DNA from: Jaenimonas drosophilae | Taxonomy: Eukaryota > Euglenozoa > Kinetoplastea > Trypanosomatida > Trypanosomatidae | DNA length: 64,000 nucleotides | Assembly: GCA_030849065.1 (NCBI GenBank) | Contig: JASAON010001653.1 | Span: forward strand, 62,001 to 126,000 | Direction: 5' to 3' | Part shown: one piece after another, positions 48,080-59,400 of the stretch | How the letters are laid out: each line of letters begins with the position of its first letter | Position numbering within the stretch: position 1 is the stretch's first letter | Made by a program: the position numbers and the translations under genes | The notes under the pieces: generated by a model | The model's database searches: none | What the model was told of the DNA's origin: nothing | What the model saw: only the letters and a program-made list of their open reading frames with translations

Positions 48080-49790
48080 AGAGAGAGATATACACTTCAC
48101 GTCATGCAGCCAGACGATGCTCTGCCAACTGCCGCTCCATCTCCTTCCCGCTTATCCCACCGAATCCGCAAATACTTGGTCGCCCCAACGAATAGAAGCA
48201 GGGACGCGTAAAGCCGAGGCTGAGGTTGTCACTCGCCATCCCTGGAGCCACCGCCAACATAGGAAACAAAGAAACAGATTAACCACCGCGTGACAGCCAT
48301 GTTTGTTTGTGTTGTGGTTTTGGTGAGCCAGAGAACCCCAAGTCAGTGGGGTGATGGTGATGGAAGCATGCGCACCAGCGTGAAGGGGAGTGGGTGCACA
48401 CGGCAGATAGAATGACAACAAAGGAGAGATGCGGTGCCACGCACGATGCGCTGCTCCCTCTCTCTCTCCCACTCCACCCGCCACGCCCGCCCACACCACA
48501 CATGTCCCCAACTGTTGCGGCACGTCCCATACTCCCCGGCTCGCGTGCGGAGATGAAAACTCGTTTTTGTGTGTATTTTTGTTTGCTTTGCTTGTTTTTT
48601 TGGAACGAGGGCCAAGAAATAGCCGCTCGGAACTCATCTGACCCCGTTGGTTGTCCCATCTTCCCCCATCTTCCTGTGGTCCATTGAAAACGTTCAGCAC
48701 ACAAGCAACGCCGGAAGCATTGATGCATAATGGACGGGTGTATATTGGTCAGAACATATCAGAAAGCAGCGAAAAAAAAAAAAGAAACTCATCAATTTGA
48801 AGGTGAAAAAGTGTGGTGAGTGGGGTGTCGTGCACCTCCGCAATTGATGAGTCTGAATAGGAAGATGGAATAGACCGCCGCCTTCTCCCCACATGTGGGC
48901 AATGCTGCCGCCCCACAAAATGCTCATGCCCGTCTCATCCTCCTTGCTTGCTCCGGAACGGCCTCTAGAATGACAATAAAGCAAGGCTGGACCCGTCAAA
49001 ACACCTCGTCCATCTCACTCGCGCTCAATCGCAGCCGCTGTCTCTCCCTGACCCCCCCCCCCAAGACGGGGAGAGAGGTCATGCGCCAGCACAACGAAAG
49101 TTGCCGGATGAGATTTGGGATGTCTGAGTGGGAAACACGGAGAAGAAGCACGTGAGCACAAAACCACATCAAGAACACGAAATAAACAAAAAAAAACGGA
49201 AGCATTGGGCGCCCCACTGACGCACCCCCATACACATACCTCGGCGCTCCGTCGCACACCTTGCACACACCAATGTTGATGACTCCCAGCATCACTGGTG
49301 GATTGGATCCTTGGTGAGTGAAGGTGGCATGCAGATGAGAGGCTGAAATGAATCGACGAGATGGCAACAACTACAACTACAGCTACAACTACACCTTCGA
49401 GCAACCAACAGTACACAACCAACACACACACATACACACGCGAAATAACAACAACGTCAAAGAGATGGGCCACTGAGGGGACGGAACGAGGATGGTGCAA
49501 GTGAAGAAAGAAAAAAAGAGACACCACGGGTTGGGCCCCGTCACAATACTCGGCCGTGAGGAGATGAGATCGCAGAGGTGGCGGAGAGAGTGGTGTGGTC
49601 ACGATTAAAAGTGGGTATCACAACAGACTTAAAAGACCAGGGTTCGTGTTTTGTGCCGTGCCAGGGAGTACGCATGTGCCCACCACAAACATTAGTGAGA
49701 GTACATGGGAGTGGGCGTGCTCCATCAATGGATCGCACTTGCGCAACACACATTTTCGGCAAGAGAACCCCCTACACCCCCGGCAAGCCC

Positions 49791-49822
49791 ACACAGACCA
49801 CGATCTACACAGACCACGATCT
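49791..49822. repeat. Perfect 16-bp tandem duplication
   Basis: ACACAGACCACGATCT occurs twice in direct succession, followed by a partial third copy (ACACAC). Confidence 0.9.
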
Positions 49823-50488
49823 ACACACACCACCTATTGATGCCAACAGGGGAGTAACATGAATGGATGGAAACAACCCGTACTAAGAACAACAAGCTTA
49901 ATTAGTTGTGCCCATTTTTCGATGGAGCACTGAGCAGGTACAGATGATCGCCGAGTACTGCGACGTTAGCAAAAAAAAAAGCCCCCCACTGCCTCCTTTT
50001 ACCCCACTCCACCCCTGTCGCTGCCCTTGTCACAAGCTCTCTCCCCCACTTCCTCTTCTAGTGAGGACAACACAGCAACACTCAAGGAGCAACAAACGGG
50101 TGCATGGAACGCGAAAGATGCAGTGAGCGACGTTCGACACCCAAGAGCCTCCCGAGCATCTGTGAGCCCCATGACGTTGATGCCATCCGCACCATACGAA
50201 AAAAAAAAAACGGTCAACATGAGCTTGCCCTTCCAACCCTCGCATGAAGGTGTCGCAGTGGCGAGCCCATATATGCTGAGCGTCACAGTCACTTTGCCAC
50301 CACAACAGTGAAAGAGGCCGTCGCTTCTATACACACACACACAGACACAGACAAACTAGAAAAAGCAACGCAGGACGATTTCAGCATAGTGGTGCCCACG
50401 ACTTCATCGTCCGTTGTTGATTCTCTCACAAACACAATATACAAGCCAGTTCCCCACAGAGTGAGGGCACCGAGTGGGTAGCAGGGCT

Positions 50489-52432
50489 TCACATTCCGCA
50501 CATCTGCAGGCGGCGCATCAGCTGCACCTTCATGTCTCCGAGCACATCCTCAGAATCTCCGGAGCTCTCGTACTCAAAGAACGGGTGTCTCAGGGCATCA
50601 TCGGCAGAGATACGTGCAGATGGCTCATACTTCAGACAGCGACGTAGAAGGTCCTCTCCCTTCCAGCCAACAAGAAGTGAAAAGCCGCTCCGCTGCATCA
50701 AATCATCCAAATGAGGTTTTGAGAACACCTCCAGCGAGAAGGTGTGTTCCGGCGAGAATCGTGAATCAGAGGAGTCCTCGCTTTGCCCCTCCTCACCCTG
50801 CTGAGAGCCCTCCGACGGGTTAGACTCCCCCATGGGGGCCTTCCCTCCTGTGGGTCCCTTGGCTTCATAGGAGCTGTTGTCCTTGAAGCGAAGGTCTGCC
50901 CCATCAGAACGCACAAGGAGTGCCGACGCCTCCAGAAGGCGATTTGTGGCATAGGGATAGGTCCACATGGAAGGCCACGTATCAATCGAAGGGGAGCCGA
51001 GGAGCTCAAACACCTGCAGCAGCTGCCCCGCCTCGGTGCTCGCCTGAAACAGCCGCTTCCCCGTCACAATCTCAAAGAGAACTGCCCCAGCCGCCCACAT
51101 GTCGAGGCCGCTCGTGTAGTGTGCGCTGTTCATGAGTGCCTCAGGGCTACGGTAGGGAAGTGTTGCAACGGTGTGCGGCGACTGCCTCACAGGAATGGCA
51201 TCCACGCGGGCGAGCCCAAAGTCAGCCAGCTTTACAATAAAGGGGAGCGAGCTCACGCGTGCGCTGTCCTGTGGACGCGGGAGGTCCGCGCTGTGGGCGG
51301 TGAAAACCGGCGACGGGAGCTGCGCCGGTGGTGCACCGCCACGAAGCATCGGCCGTGGTGAGAGATCAAAGAGCACCTCCTCCGCCCCACCTGTGGCCGA
51401 GCTATGAGTTATATTACGATGTTTAAGCGACTGAAGAAGACCCACGCCACTCGACGGCGTGACTGTGGAACTCTGGGGACGAGTCGGTGCACGCACATGT
51501 GGAGACGGGAGGTAGGATGCCGGTGAGGTTAGCGGCGCATGTGGTTGGAGGGGCCTCCGCGGCTGTAGCTGGCGTTGTTGCCGCTCCGACGCGGGGAGGG
51601 GAGGAGTGAAGTAGGGGAGGGAGGTGTTGACGTGTCGGGGAGGCTGGGGCTGCCGCTGGGGTTGCTGCGGCTGCACTCGCACAGCCCCTTCCCCTCGTTC
51701 ATCACTTCTTGTCTCACTGGGATCATCCTCACGCCTCTGGGGAGGAACGCCCCACGGTACTGACATGGGCCGCCCGCGACGAGAGAGCGCCCGCGATCCG
51801 CGCTCCGCGCTTTCAGCAGAGGTGCTCGGACCTGGACCACTTTTGCCAGCGCTCCCCAATGCGTCCATGGGAGGAGCCTTCTGTGCACTGCCACTACTTG
51901 GCGTTCCAGTGTGCACACTATCCTCGTTGGTGCTTGTGGTGCTTCGTCCACAGGCTGGAACGAAATTGAGAAGGATGTTCGCCGGCTTAATGTCACGATG
52001 GACGATTCCATGTTCATGAAGGTAGCTGAGGCCCTTGAACAGCTGCCGCATTGCGGAGGGAACCTCGGATGTAGGATCAAGACGCCGCTGCAGACAGCGC
52101 GCCATGTAGCGATGTAAGTCACAGTCACAGTACTCTAGTACCAACACAGTCTGCGGTGGAGAGAGCACCACATCAAACAAACGGACTAAGTTGACGTGGC
52201 GCAACTCCTTGAGAAGTGCAATCTCACGGAGAACAACAGCTGTAATGCCAGCGGTCTCCGTGGGCTTAATGTACTTCATCGCAACAACCATACCGGTGCG
52301 CTGTTCCACCCCACGATACACCTTCCCAAAGGCTCCTTCTCCGACGAGCTCATGGCCAATGTAATAGTGAGACGCGTTGGTTCTCCTCTGTGGCATGGGA
52401 GATATATCGGTATGCGATGGCGGCACATGCAT
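50489..52432 (-). CDS. CDK-like (CMGC) protein kinase with a large insert
   Basis: 647 aa; CDKs are ~300 aa. Gly loop GEGAFGKV (31-38), Lys K53 in VAMKYIKP, alpha-C ITAVVLREIALLKEL (63-77; E70), HRDIKPANILL with D147, DFGLARVDAIPVRQSP (D404 on), LPYRSPEAL, then DMWAAGAVLFEIVTGKRLFQ and the C-lobe. All catalytic residues are present, so it should be active. Between HRD and DFG there is a ~240-residue Ser/Pro/Gln-rich insert (CDK2 has 18 residues D-to-D). Compared with CDK2, the inhibitory T14/Y15 positions are A34/F35 and the T-loop T160 is P419. A second acidic/Gly insert lies before the final helices. This is a CDK-related kinase with unusual control; partner cyclin cannot be told. ATG 52432 follows the acceptor CTCTCTCTTCTCTGTGGGAG. 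Confidence 0.88.
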   Translation of the reverse strand: MHVPPSHTDISPMPQRRTNASHYYIGHELVGEGAFGKVYRGVEQRTGMVVAMKYIKPTETAGITAVVLREIALLKELRHVNLVRLFDVVLSPPQTVLVLEYCDCDLHRYMARCLQRRLDPTSEVPSAMRQLFKGLSYLHEHGIVHRDIKPANILLNFVPACGRSTTSTNEDSVHTGTPSSGSAQKAPPMDALGSAGKSGPGPSTSAESAERGSRALSRRGRPMSVPWGVPPQRREDDPSETRSDERGEGAVRVQPQQPQRQPQPPRHVNTSLPYFTPPLPASERQQRQLQPRRPLQPHAPLTSPASYLPSPHVRAPTRPQSSTVTPSSGVGLLQSLKHRNITHSSATGGAEEVLFDLSPRPMLRGGAPPAQLPSPVFTAHSADLPRPQDSARVSSLPFIVKLADFGLARVDAIPVRQSPHTVATLPYRSPEALMNSAHYTSGLDMWAAGAVLFEIVTGKRLFQASTEAGQLLQVFELLGSPSIDTWPSMWTYPYATNRLLEASALLVRSDGADLRFKDNSSYEAKGPTGGKAPMGESNPSEGSQQGEEGQSEDSSDSRFSPEHTFSLEVFSKPHLDDLMQRSGFSLLVGWKGEDLLRRCLKYEPSARISADDALRHPFFEYESSGDSEDVLGDMKVQLMRRLQMCGM

Positions 52433-53183
52433 TTACCACTCCCACAGAGAAGAGAGAGCAATGCGGGGGAGGTTTTTTTTCACGAAACAGGTATGAGTTG
52501 CAGATTGTGCCAACAGGGCAGAACAGATAGAAGGGTGGTCTAGAAAAGAAAAATAGATGATGAGAGGACTGTACGAGTACTCGATGAGTAATGAAGACGG
52601 CGCGTTGGGGGGGAAACGGCCCCACCCTTCCTAAAGGACTGAATTGTCAGAAGGGAATGGCTGGGGACAGTCGCCACACACACCACACAATATCTTTCCG
52701 CTCAACGGCAGCACACCAACTGGCGCACAAGTGCCCAGCCCACTATGGTGTTGTGAGGGTGTAGGGTGGACTTGGAGGATGGATGGTCATGGAGGTGGCA
52801 GTTCCCGCCAGGGTGAAAGAGAGAAGAGAAGAAGAAAAAAGATCAGAAACACATCAGAATTTCGAAATGTGCGCCAACAGAACTTGCCAGCACTTGGTAA
52901 TGCCATAAGAACCTAACAGTGTCTTATGTCCTTCCAGTAGCTCGCTAAGAGAGCGGTGATGCTCCTTCCCCAGAGTTTTTTTTTTCTTGATGGGAACACA
53001 GAGTGGTGTCGTGAACATCTCAGGTCAGAGGGCTCATCCGCCATTGATAAGTAGTTCGTCACGAACTTGTTTGCGATGTGTGCACAGCACTCTATAAATG
53101 TGAAACGCGCCACCACGGCGGTGATCTATGATGCTGCGTTGATTTGCAGAGACACCGAGTGCACCACACAGTTGTGGTACACC
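52433..53183. other. Spacer, no gene
   Basis: T run at 52977-52984 and a G-rich area near 52600-52615; otherwise unremarkable. Confidence 0.55.
52439..52462 (-). promoter_or_regulatory. Predicted trans-splice acceptor
   Basis: - strand TGCTCTCTCTTCTCTGTGGG then AG, 6 nt before the kinase ATG; very short leader. Confidence 0.6.
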
Positions 53184-56084
53184 CTAGAGTGAGCCCCCAC
53201 GTGCTTCATATGCGCGCAGCTTTGCCTGCAGCTGGCCAATGGTTGCCTCCTTCCGCCCAATCATTGTCTGTGCATCCTGGGCCTTCCTGTGTGTCTCCCG
53301 AAGCTCGGTCTGCAGCTGTTTGCTCTCCTCCTCATACGCGCCGAGTCGTGATGTGATGAGACGGACAGTGCCTTGAAGCTCTTGGTTCAGCTGCTCACGG
53401 CACTTGGCATCATCATGGAGCTTCGCGCGAGACTGCTCGGAGAGCTCCAGAGCAGCTTCGAGCTCCGCGCGTTGGGCATCGGAATCACGATTGTACTGCG
53501 ACAGTATCTTTTCGTAGCGGGAGCACGTAGCCTGGGACTTCGCCAAGTCACTTCGGAGGTCATTGAGAAGCTCATCCAACTTGCGTCGCTCAGCGGCGTG
53601 AGCCTCCTTCAGGTTTTCAATCACCTCCTGCACAGACCCATCACGCATGGCTGCATCCCGCTGCTGCTGGCCCATGGTCTCACGCAGCTCTCGAAGCGCC
53701 GCCTCCTTGGCAGCCAACGACTCTCGAAGATGGCCAATCTCATTTCGAAGTTGCTCCACTGACACACGCTGCGTCGCCAGCTCTGCCTTATGGCGCATCT
53801 CAAGGTTCTCAATCTTCCCCTCATGTGTCTTTGCCAGGCGTTGCTGGTCCAGCTGTTCCTCTTGCAGCTTTCGCTCAAGTAGGGCAACCTTCACCTCCAG
53901 CTCTTCGTACCGAAGCCGGGCATCTTGGAGTTGCTGCTCCACATCTAGCTTGTCAGTGGTGATGGCTTCGCTTCGGCTCTGCTCGTGGTTCAATGACTGA
54001 CGAAGGTCCTCGCACAGCACTGCCAAGTCCTTTTGTCTCACAGCAGTCGCCTGGCGCTCAACCGCCGCCTCCTCTAGTTTGGATTGCGATGTCTTGAGCT
54101 GTGCGGCGGTCTCCGTAAGAGTGCGCTGTGCGTCCGCTAATGCAGCCTCTACAAGCCGCTTTTGCTCCTTCAGCGTCTCCACCTGCTTTTGTCGCTCCCC
54201 TTCCTTGACATTGTGCGATTGGCTGCTGTGTTCCACCTCACTTCTCATCTGCTCGAGGGCCTGAACATGCTCCTTCTTGGTCTGCTCCAGCAACGCCGTC
54301 TTCAACGCCAGATCCTCGCGCAAATTGCGTTGCTCCACATTCAGCTGTTGCACCTGTTGTTGGGCGTAGGCAAGATCCGTCGATAAGCTGCGAAGCTTAC
54401 CCTGCAGCTCCCCCACATCCTGCTGCCGTTGCTGCTCCAGTAGGCGTTCTTGCACTTTTTTGTCGGAAGAGCTCTCTTCAAGCTGAGACTTGAGAGATGA
54501 TAGAGACTTCTCCAGCTGCTCCGCGCTGAGTCGCACAACCTCCAACTCCGCCTCAACATCCTTCCGCCGTTGACGCTCCACCGCAGCCTCGTGCGTCACC
54601 TCAGCAATACTGCTTTGCAGCTGCCCAACCTTTGCCCGGTGCTGAGACTGAAGCTCCTCCAGCTGGCGTGTTGTCTCCATCAGCAAACGCTCCTGTTCGC
54701 CTCGGGCGGCTGACTGAGCTTGCCGAAGCGTTTCTACTGCGGCTGCCTCCCGCTTCGACACACGCTCTAACTCAGCTCGGTGGCTATCAGCTTGTGTGCT
54801 GTGGGCACTTCGGACTGCATCAAGATCTTGCTGGACGGCCCGGAGCTCCTGCAAGTGAATGTACTTGAGTTGCTCGACCTCCTGCACATGCTCCTCATTC
54901 TGAGTGGCTAGTGCCTCGGTAGCATTATGAAGCTGATCCACCAGTTGCTGGTACTGCGCATTCTGGCGCGCGCTATCTCGAAGTTTCTCCTCATGCTTCA
55001 CCCCAAGCTCCTCACGGAGCTGCTCTCGCTCCTCCAGAAGGCGCGTTTGCATATCCTTCAGCAGCTTGGCTGCATCAAACCTTTCGCGGTCAATCTGAGA
55101 CTGGGTCTCCACCACCTCATCTTGAAGCCGGCTTCGATCATCCATGAGTTTTTCATGCTCTCGGGCAAGAAGATCGTACTCACTCTTCACCTTCTCCAGC
55201 GCCGACTGCAGCATTGTGATTTCATGGCCCTGCTCCGCAATGAGAGCTTCGGTTTGCTCACGATATTCAGCCATAATTCGGCTCTTTTCCTGCCGCTCCC
55301 TATCAACCAGCTCCAGCAGCTCCTTCTTTTGCTTTTCAGCCTCCGCAGCGGACTGCAGCTTGTCCGCCATTGCCCCCTCACTCACCTGCTTGAGAACACG
55401 CAGCTGGTCCCGAAGCTGAATGATTTGAGCCTCATGCTCTGAATTGACGGCGCCCATGTCTTCCGCGTACCTCTCACGCATCTCCTGCTGCGTCGCGCGG
55501 CTCCGCTCAAGGGAGCTTTCAAGGTTCTCAATGCGCAGTCCTCGTTGGTCGCACATTTTTCTGGCATCAGCCAGCTCTCGCTCAGCCACGACAAGCATTG
55601 CACGCACCTCGGCGTGGTGCCGCAGTGAGATGTTGTCCCTATCCAATTCACTGGAAAGAGAGCTGGCCCTACGTCGCGCTGACGCCGATGGAGGGATCAT
55701 TCGAAATGGAGCAGAATCGAGCAGCGATGCCGCCGCCGCCGTCGTCACTCCGGTGCCACGCGGACTGCGCAACAGAGAAACGGTGCCAAGTTCGGTCTTA
55801 TCTGGCGTGGATCGCACTTCGATTGGGGCGTTTCCCATTAGAGAAACAGATGATGGTGTTGTGTCAAGGACCTCATCGGGGCCCTTCTTTGAGCTACCTG
55901 CGAGCAGGTCCTCTGTCGTTTTGCTTGGTGAGCACCGTGGATCACAATCTCCTTCCGTGTGACTTCGGTCCGCCGCTGACAGAGCGGTACTCAATGCGGA
56001 GAGCCCGTCGGCCCGGGGTGGCGACGAAGATGCGGGCTGATTAGAGAAGCGGGATGCGTCAGGGGTCGACACCACGCCATCCAT
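53184..56084 (-). CDS. Long coiled-coil protein
   Basis: 966 aa from ATG 56084. Residues 1-~145 are Ser/Thr/Pro-rich and disordered; ~150-960 is an almost unbroken heptad-type coiled coil rich in Glu, Gln, Leu, Arg and Lys (for example ELREELGVKHEEKLRDSARQ, LQKYIHLQEL-like and MGQQQRDAAMRDGSVQEVIE). No motor head, FHA, GRIP or other end domain was recognised. Such proteins in kinetoplastids act at basal body, flagellum, Golgi (golgin-like) or nuclear envelope; no basis to choose. The upstream acceptor (GGGTTTCTCTTCTTTAG, AG 56153-56152) sets the start; an upstream in-frame TTG is not used. Confidence 0.8.
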   Translation of the reverse strand: MDGVVSTPDASRFSNQPASSSPPRADGLSALSTALSAADRSHTEGDCDPRCSPSKTTEDLLAGSSKKGPDEVLDTTPSSVSLMGNAPIEVRSTPDKTELGTVSLLRSPRGTGVTTAAAASLLDSAPFRMIPPSASARRRASSLSSELDRDNISLRHHAEVRAMLVVAERELADARKMCDQRGLRIENLESSLERSRATQQEMRERYAEDMGAVNSEHEAQIIQLRDQLRVLKQVSEGAMADKLQSAAEAEKQKKELLELVDRERQEKSRIMAEYREQTEALIAEQGHEITMLQSALEKVKSEYDLLAREHEKLMDDRSRLQDEVVETQSQIDRERFDAAKLLKDMQTRLLEEREQLREELGVKHEEKLRDSARQNAQYQQLVDQLHNATEALATQNEEHVQEVEQLKYIHLQELRAVQQDLDAVRSAHSTQADSHRAELERVSKREAAAVETLRQAQSAARGEQERLLMETTRQLEELQSQHRAKVGQLQSSIAEVTHEAAVERQRRKDVEAELEVVRLSAEQLEKSLSSLKSQLEESSSDKKVQERLLEQQRQQDVGELQGKLRSLSTDLAYAQQQVQQLNVEQRNLREDLALKTALLEQTKKEHVQALEQMRSEVEHSSQSHNVKEGERQKQVETLKEQKRLVEAALADAQRTLTETAAQLKTSQSKLEEAAVERQATAVRQKDLAVLCEDLRQSLNHEQSRSEAITTDKLDVEQQLQDARLRYEELEVKVALLERKLQEEQLDQQRLAKTHEGKIENLEMRHKAELATQRVSVEQLRNEIGHLRESLAAKEAALRELRETMGQQQRDAAMRDGSVQEVIENLKEAHAAERRKLDELLNDLRSDLAKSQATCSRYEKILSQYNRDSDAQRAELEAALELSEQSRAKLHDDAKCREQLNQELQGTVRLITSRLGAYEEESKQLQTELRETHRKAQDAQTMIGRKEATIGQLQAKLRAYEARGGSL

Positions 56085-56447
56085 GATTGCAGAATTGAAG
56101 GTGGTTGTATTGAGTGAATGGTTTTGCAACGTTCTCACCAACCTAACAGACCTAAAGAAGAGAAACCCAGTGTGTGGGACCTCCCTTAGGAAAAAAAACG
56201 CTGGGCTCCTTAAGCGCTTGGGAACGTTGATTCACAGATGGAGCACAGTTTCTCGAAAACTTGAAGAAAAATCATGAAAAACAAAGAAAAGGATCCATAG
56301 AATGTCTCAGACCGCACCACCCACACACACCCTTACCAGTCTCATGAAAGAAGCGGCAGAATTTCTCAGCAGCTTCGACAAGGTTGGGAAACAGGAATGC
56401 CGGCACCGAAGCTAGACTTCCACGTCGCACACAGCATCCCGGTCAAC
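56085..56447. other. Spacer with splice acceptor
   Basis: Only the acceptor at 56152-56175; no gene. Confidence 0.55.
56152..56175 (-). promoter_or_regulatory. Predicted trans-splice acceptor
   Basis: - strand CTGGGTTTCTCTTCTTTAG; 67 nt before ATG 56084. Confidence 0.6.
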
Positions 56448-59400
56448 CTAGAGCCTGTGTAGGAGGGTATAGGCCCATTTTAGATATTTCCGATGATGAG
56501 GTCTCACCTCTCCCCAGTGCGTCCATGAAGTGCCGGGGTTCACCGCGAGGGCCAAGCGAAACAATGAGAGCCCTTTGGTCTGCCTGCGCACCTGCTTCTC
56601 TGTCGCAGCTCCAAATGACTGTTGCAGGTGCAGCAGGCCAAGGTTGGCCACAGCAGATTCGTTACATGGACAAAAGTCCACTGACCGCCTCCACCACTCT
56701 TCACATGTGAGTTGGTGTTGTTGATGGCTTGCGTCGTCAACACTCTGCAGTGACAGCATCCCCAGTTCGTAGGCCGCACTCGACAGCCAATAAGGTCGCA
56801 TGATCGCAGACAACCGATGAGGTTCGTCATGACTGTACGCTAGTGCAGCTGTGAAACTTCGTTGAGCACATGAAACCGCGTCAGCATCAACTGAGCCAAT
56901 CCCCACGGCGTGCAGGCGGCCTACTCCACAAAGCGCGCCAGGGTGTTTTGGGTCTCGGTGAAGTACCTCAGCTAGCAAAGCATAAGCTCGGTCCAGATGG
57001 AAGGATGAAAGCGCGTAAGATGAAGAATCCTGGAGGTTTCGATCCTCATTCCCACAAGACGCGCGTCGTTCCTTGATGGTGGGGCGGAGCAGTCTCCTAT
57101 CCATCCACTTGTGCTCTCTTATAAGAGCGCGCAGAGAGACACAATCCTCATCCGCGCAGGCAGGGTGGCCCGCAGAATGACCTCCACTTCCGGCAAGACC
57201 CGCCTCGACCGTCGCTTGTCTGTAGTACCCGAGACCCCATCGGATGTGCATCCACCCGAGGCCTGTTGCCGCCTCCGTGAACACCTCACCACACATATCC
57301 GCTCGGCGATAGTGGTTAAGGGCTCGGCCATACCACTCGGCAGCTATCCGAGTACCCTCCACTTGCATCCAGTCATAGTTCATCGCACTCCAGTGACCGA
57401 GAAGGGTGCAAGTGAGGGGATTCCCGCAATCCAAGCCCATGGATTGACGAACGGCAAGGGGAACCGCTCTGGGACGGTTGAGGGGCGGTCGTGATCGTGA
57501 TAAATCCAGATTGCCGTGCTCAATGCTTCCAAAAACTGCTCTCACCTCATTGTGAAAGGAACGAAAGCAATCCAGTACAGCCCTTTGCCCAGTCAATGCC
57601 AAAGCGTGAGACTGCACCAAAGCACTAGCTCCGCTTACCTTGATGGCGGTTGCCGTCTTTTTCTTCTCCTTGGAGTCCATACGTAATGATCCTGGACAGT
57701 CTGCCTCGACCTCAGCCTCCAGGGCACTCTGCAAGCCAATAAATGTGAGAGCAATCTCCTGATTCCTTTCCTCCTCCGTCTCAACAGATCTCCCCTGCTT
57801 CACGGCATCCCAGGCGCTGGATAGATAGCTAACTAGCTGAGTCGTCTGGAGTGAGGCCACTGGTGGCTGAGCAGCGGAGTTTTGCTTCTCGGTGACCTTT
57901 GGCTCCTTGCGCTTCGCGGTCCCCGTGCTCCCAGTCTCAAGGTCCTTCGCAAATGATTCAAGGTGCTGCGCCAGCTCAATCCATGAGCCCTCTGAAGCAC
58001 GTCTGCCGCTCGACACGGACAGTGAAAACGCCCGCGCCGCAGCGGATAGCAAAGTTCCCTTCTCCGCCTCGTTCTTTGCTTGTGCATCAGTCTCCTCCAT
58101 GGAAGGTGCTACCAGAGCAGGAGAGTGTGGGACACTGTCAAGAGGCTTCGATGGCTGCGATGATAATTGCATCCGAAGGAGTTTCTCGCACTTATCACGC
58201 GCTTGAGAAGCACGCATAAAAGGCTCAGATACCTGACCCGCATTGGAGAGGGTCACTGGCCGCTCACACGACAGACGAAGCGTTGCCACAAGAAGGTCCA
58301 ATACTCCAAGAGTAACCGCATCGGTCAACTTGGCATCAAAATTTGGTTTACTTGCCATTTGAGAGTCGCTCGTTTGTGGATCACGCTGCTTCAGCATGGC
58401 CCGATCGGTTCCCCACCACTCTGTCAATGTGAGGCCTCGCCTGGCATCCTTGGGCTGCCCACCACGTTGGGCCCCGCTGCATCCAGACAAGAAAGCATGA
58501 GAATCGCGCAGAAAGGAATTCGCTAGCGCAGTCTGTTGATGCTGAGGGGAACATAACACGTGGTAAAAACAGCCACTGAGCAAGGAGGTCACCACCGCAA
58601 GTGGGCGGGCGGCAAACGTCGCCTTTGGTGCACCTCCCATGGGCTGAAAGCTCGGTAGGTCCAGAGCACGTCTTCTCTTGCTCATTCGCTCAAATGCATC
58701 GCCTACCATTGACGTCAGGGCGGTGGCTTCCGCTGAGAAGGCACAATGTGGGGTCTGTGTTGTATTGCCTCCAATGGGTAAATGAAGAAATCGGTGAACC
58801 AGATCCTCCAGCTGGCACCTCAATCCCATCGCCCGAGAAGTTGCGGCAAGCAACGACCCCAAAAAGAAGAGAATTCCCATGTGCTCCACCGCAATCAGTG
58901 GCGGACTTCCCCGGAGGTTTTCTGCCACCAATACCGATCGCCAATAGGTCAAGGAGGTTGATCCTCTTCCCAAATCTGAGCTAAGCACGGAAACAGGTGA
59001 TTGGTGGGCTCGCAGGTCCTGCATGCACGTGGTCATGTGCCGACGGAACAGCTCAAATTCGGCATTGAGGAATTGTAGTTCATGACCAATTCCACTCAGC
59101 GACTCTCGCAACGCTGTAGTGATGTCAATCTGTTTGGTTCTGTTCTCATCTGCCTGGATCTGAATGCAGTGGATAATGTATTCACACTGCCGTAGCCAGA
59201 ACGTGATGAGCTGCACCGGGAACGAGAGCAACCGAACAGGAGCGTCGAGAGCATCTGGCATCTCGGAAGGAACGATGGGAAGGCACTCCAATTGATGAAT
59301 AAGGAGTGAGGAATACAATCGGACGTCATCTTCCATGGAGCAAAGCCTAGCCACTTGTTCTGGAATGGCGTAACCACACAGTTTGTGAGTGCTGCTCCTC

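Larger units (their letters stand above)
46752..50488. other. 3.7 kb gene-free interval in the - unit
   Basis: The longest stretch without a credible gene. Both strands have only short ORFs lacking sensible ATGs or coding-like codon use. Several long pyrimidine tracts in the transcribed sense occur (+ strand A/purine runs at 47985-48003, 48771-48783, 49187-49196, 50200-50210). Also a G-rich run (48061-48079), a C11-like run near 49050, and a 16-bp tandem duplication (49791-49822). Confidence 0.6.

Noticed and set aside
48152..48700. 182-codon - strand open frame in the 3.7 kb gap
   Set aside because: Starts at GTG, no coding-like codon bias, mixed Trp/His/Cys content typical of random reading.
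49015..49602. 195-codon - strand open frame with a Val-rich stretch
   Set aside because: The Val run is a GTT-type microsatellite; starts at GTG; no conserved pattern.
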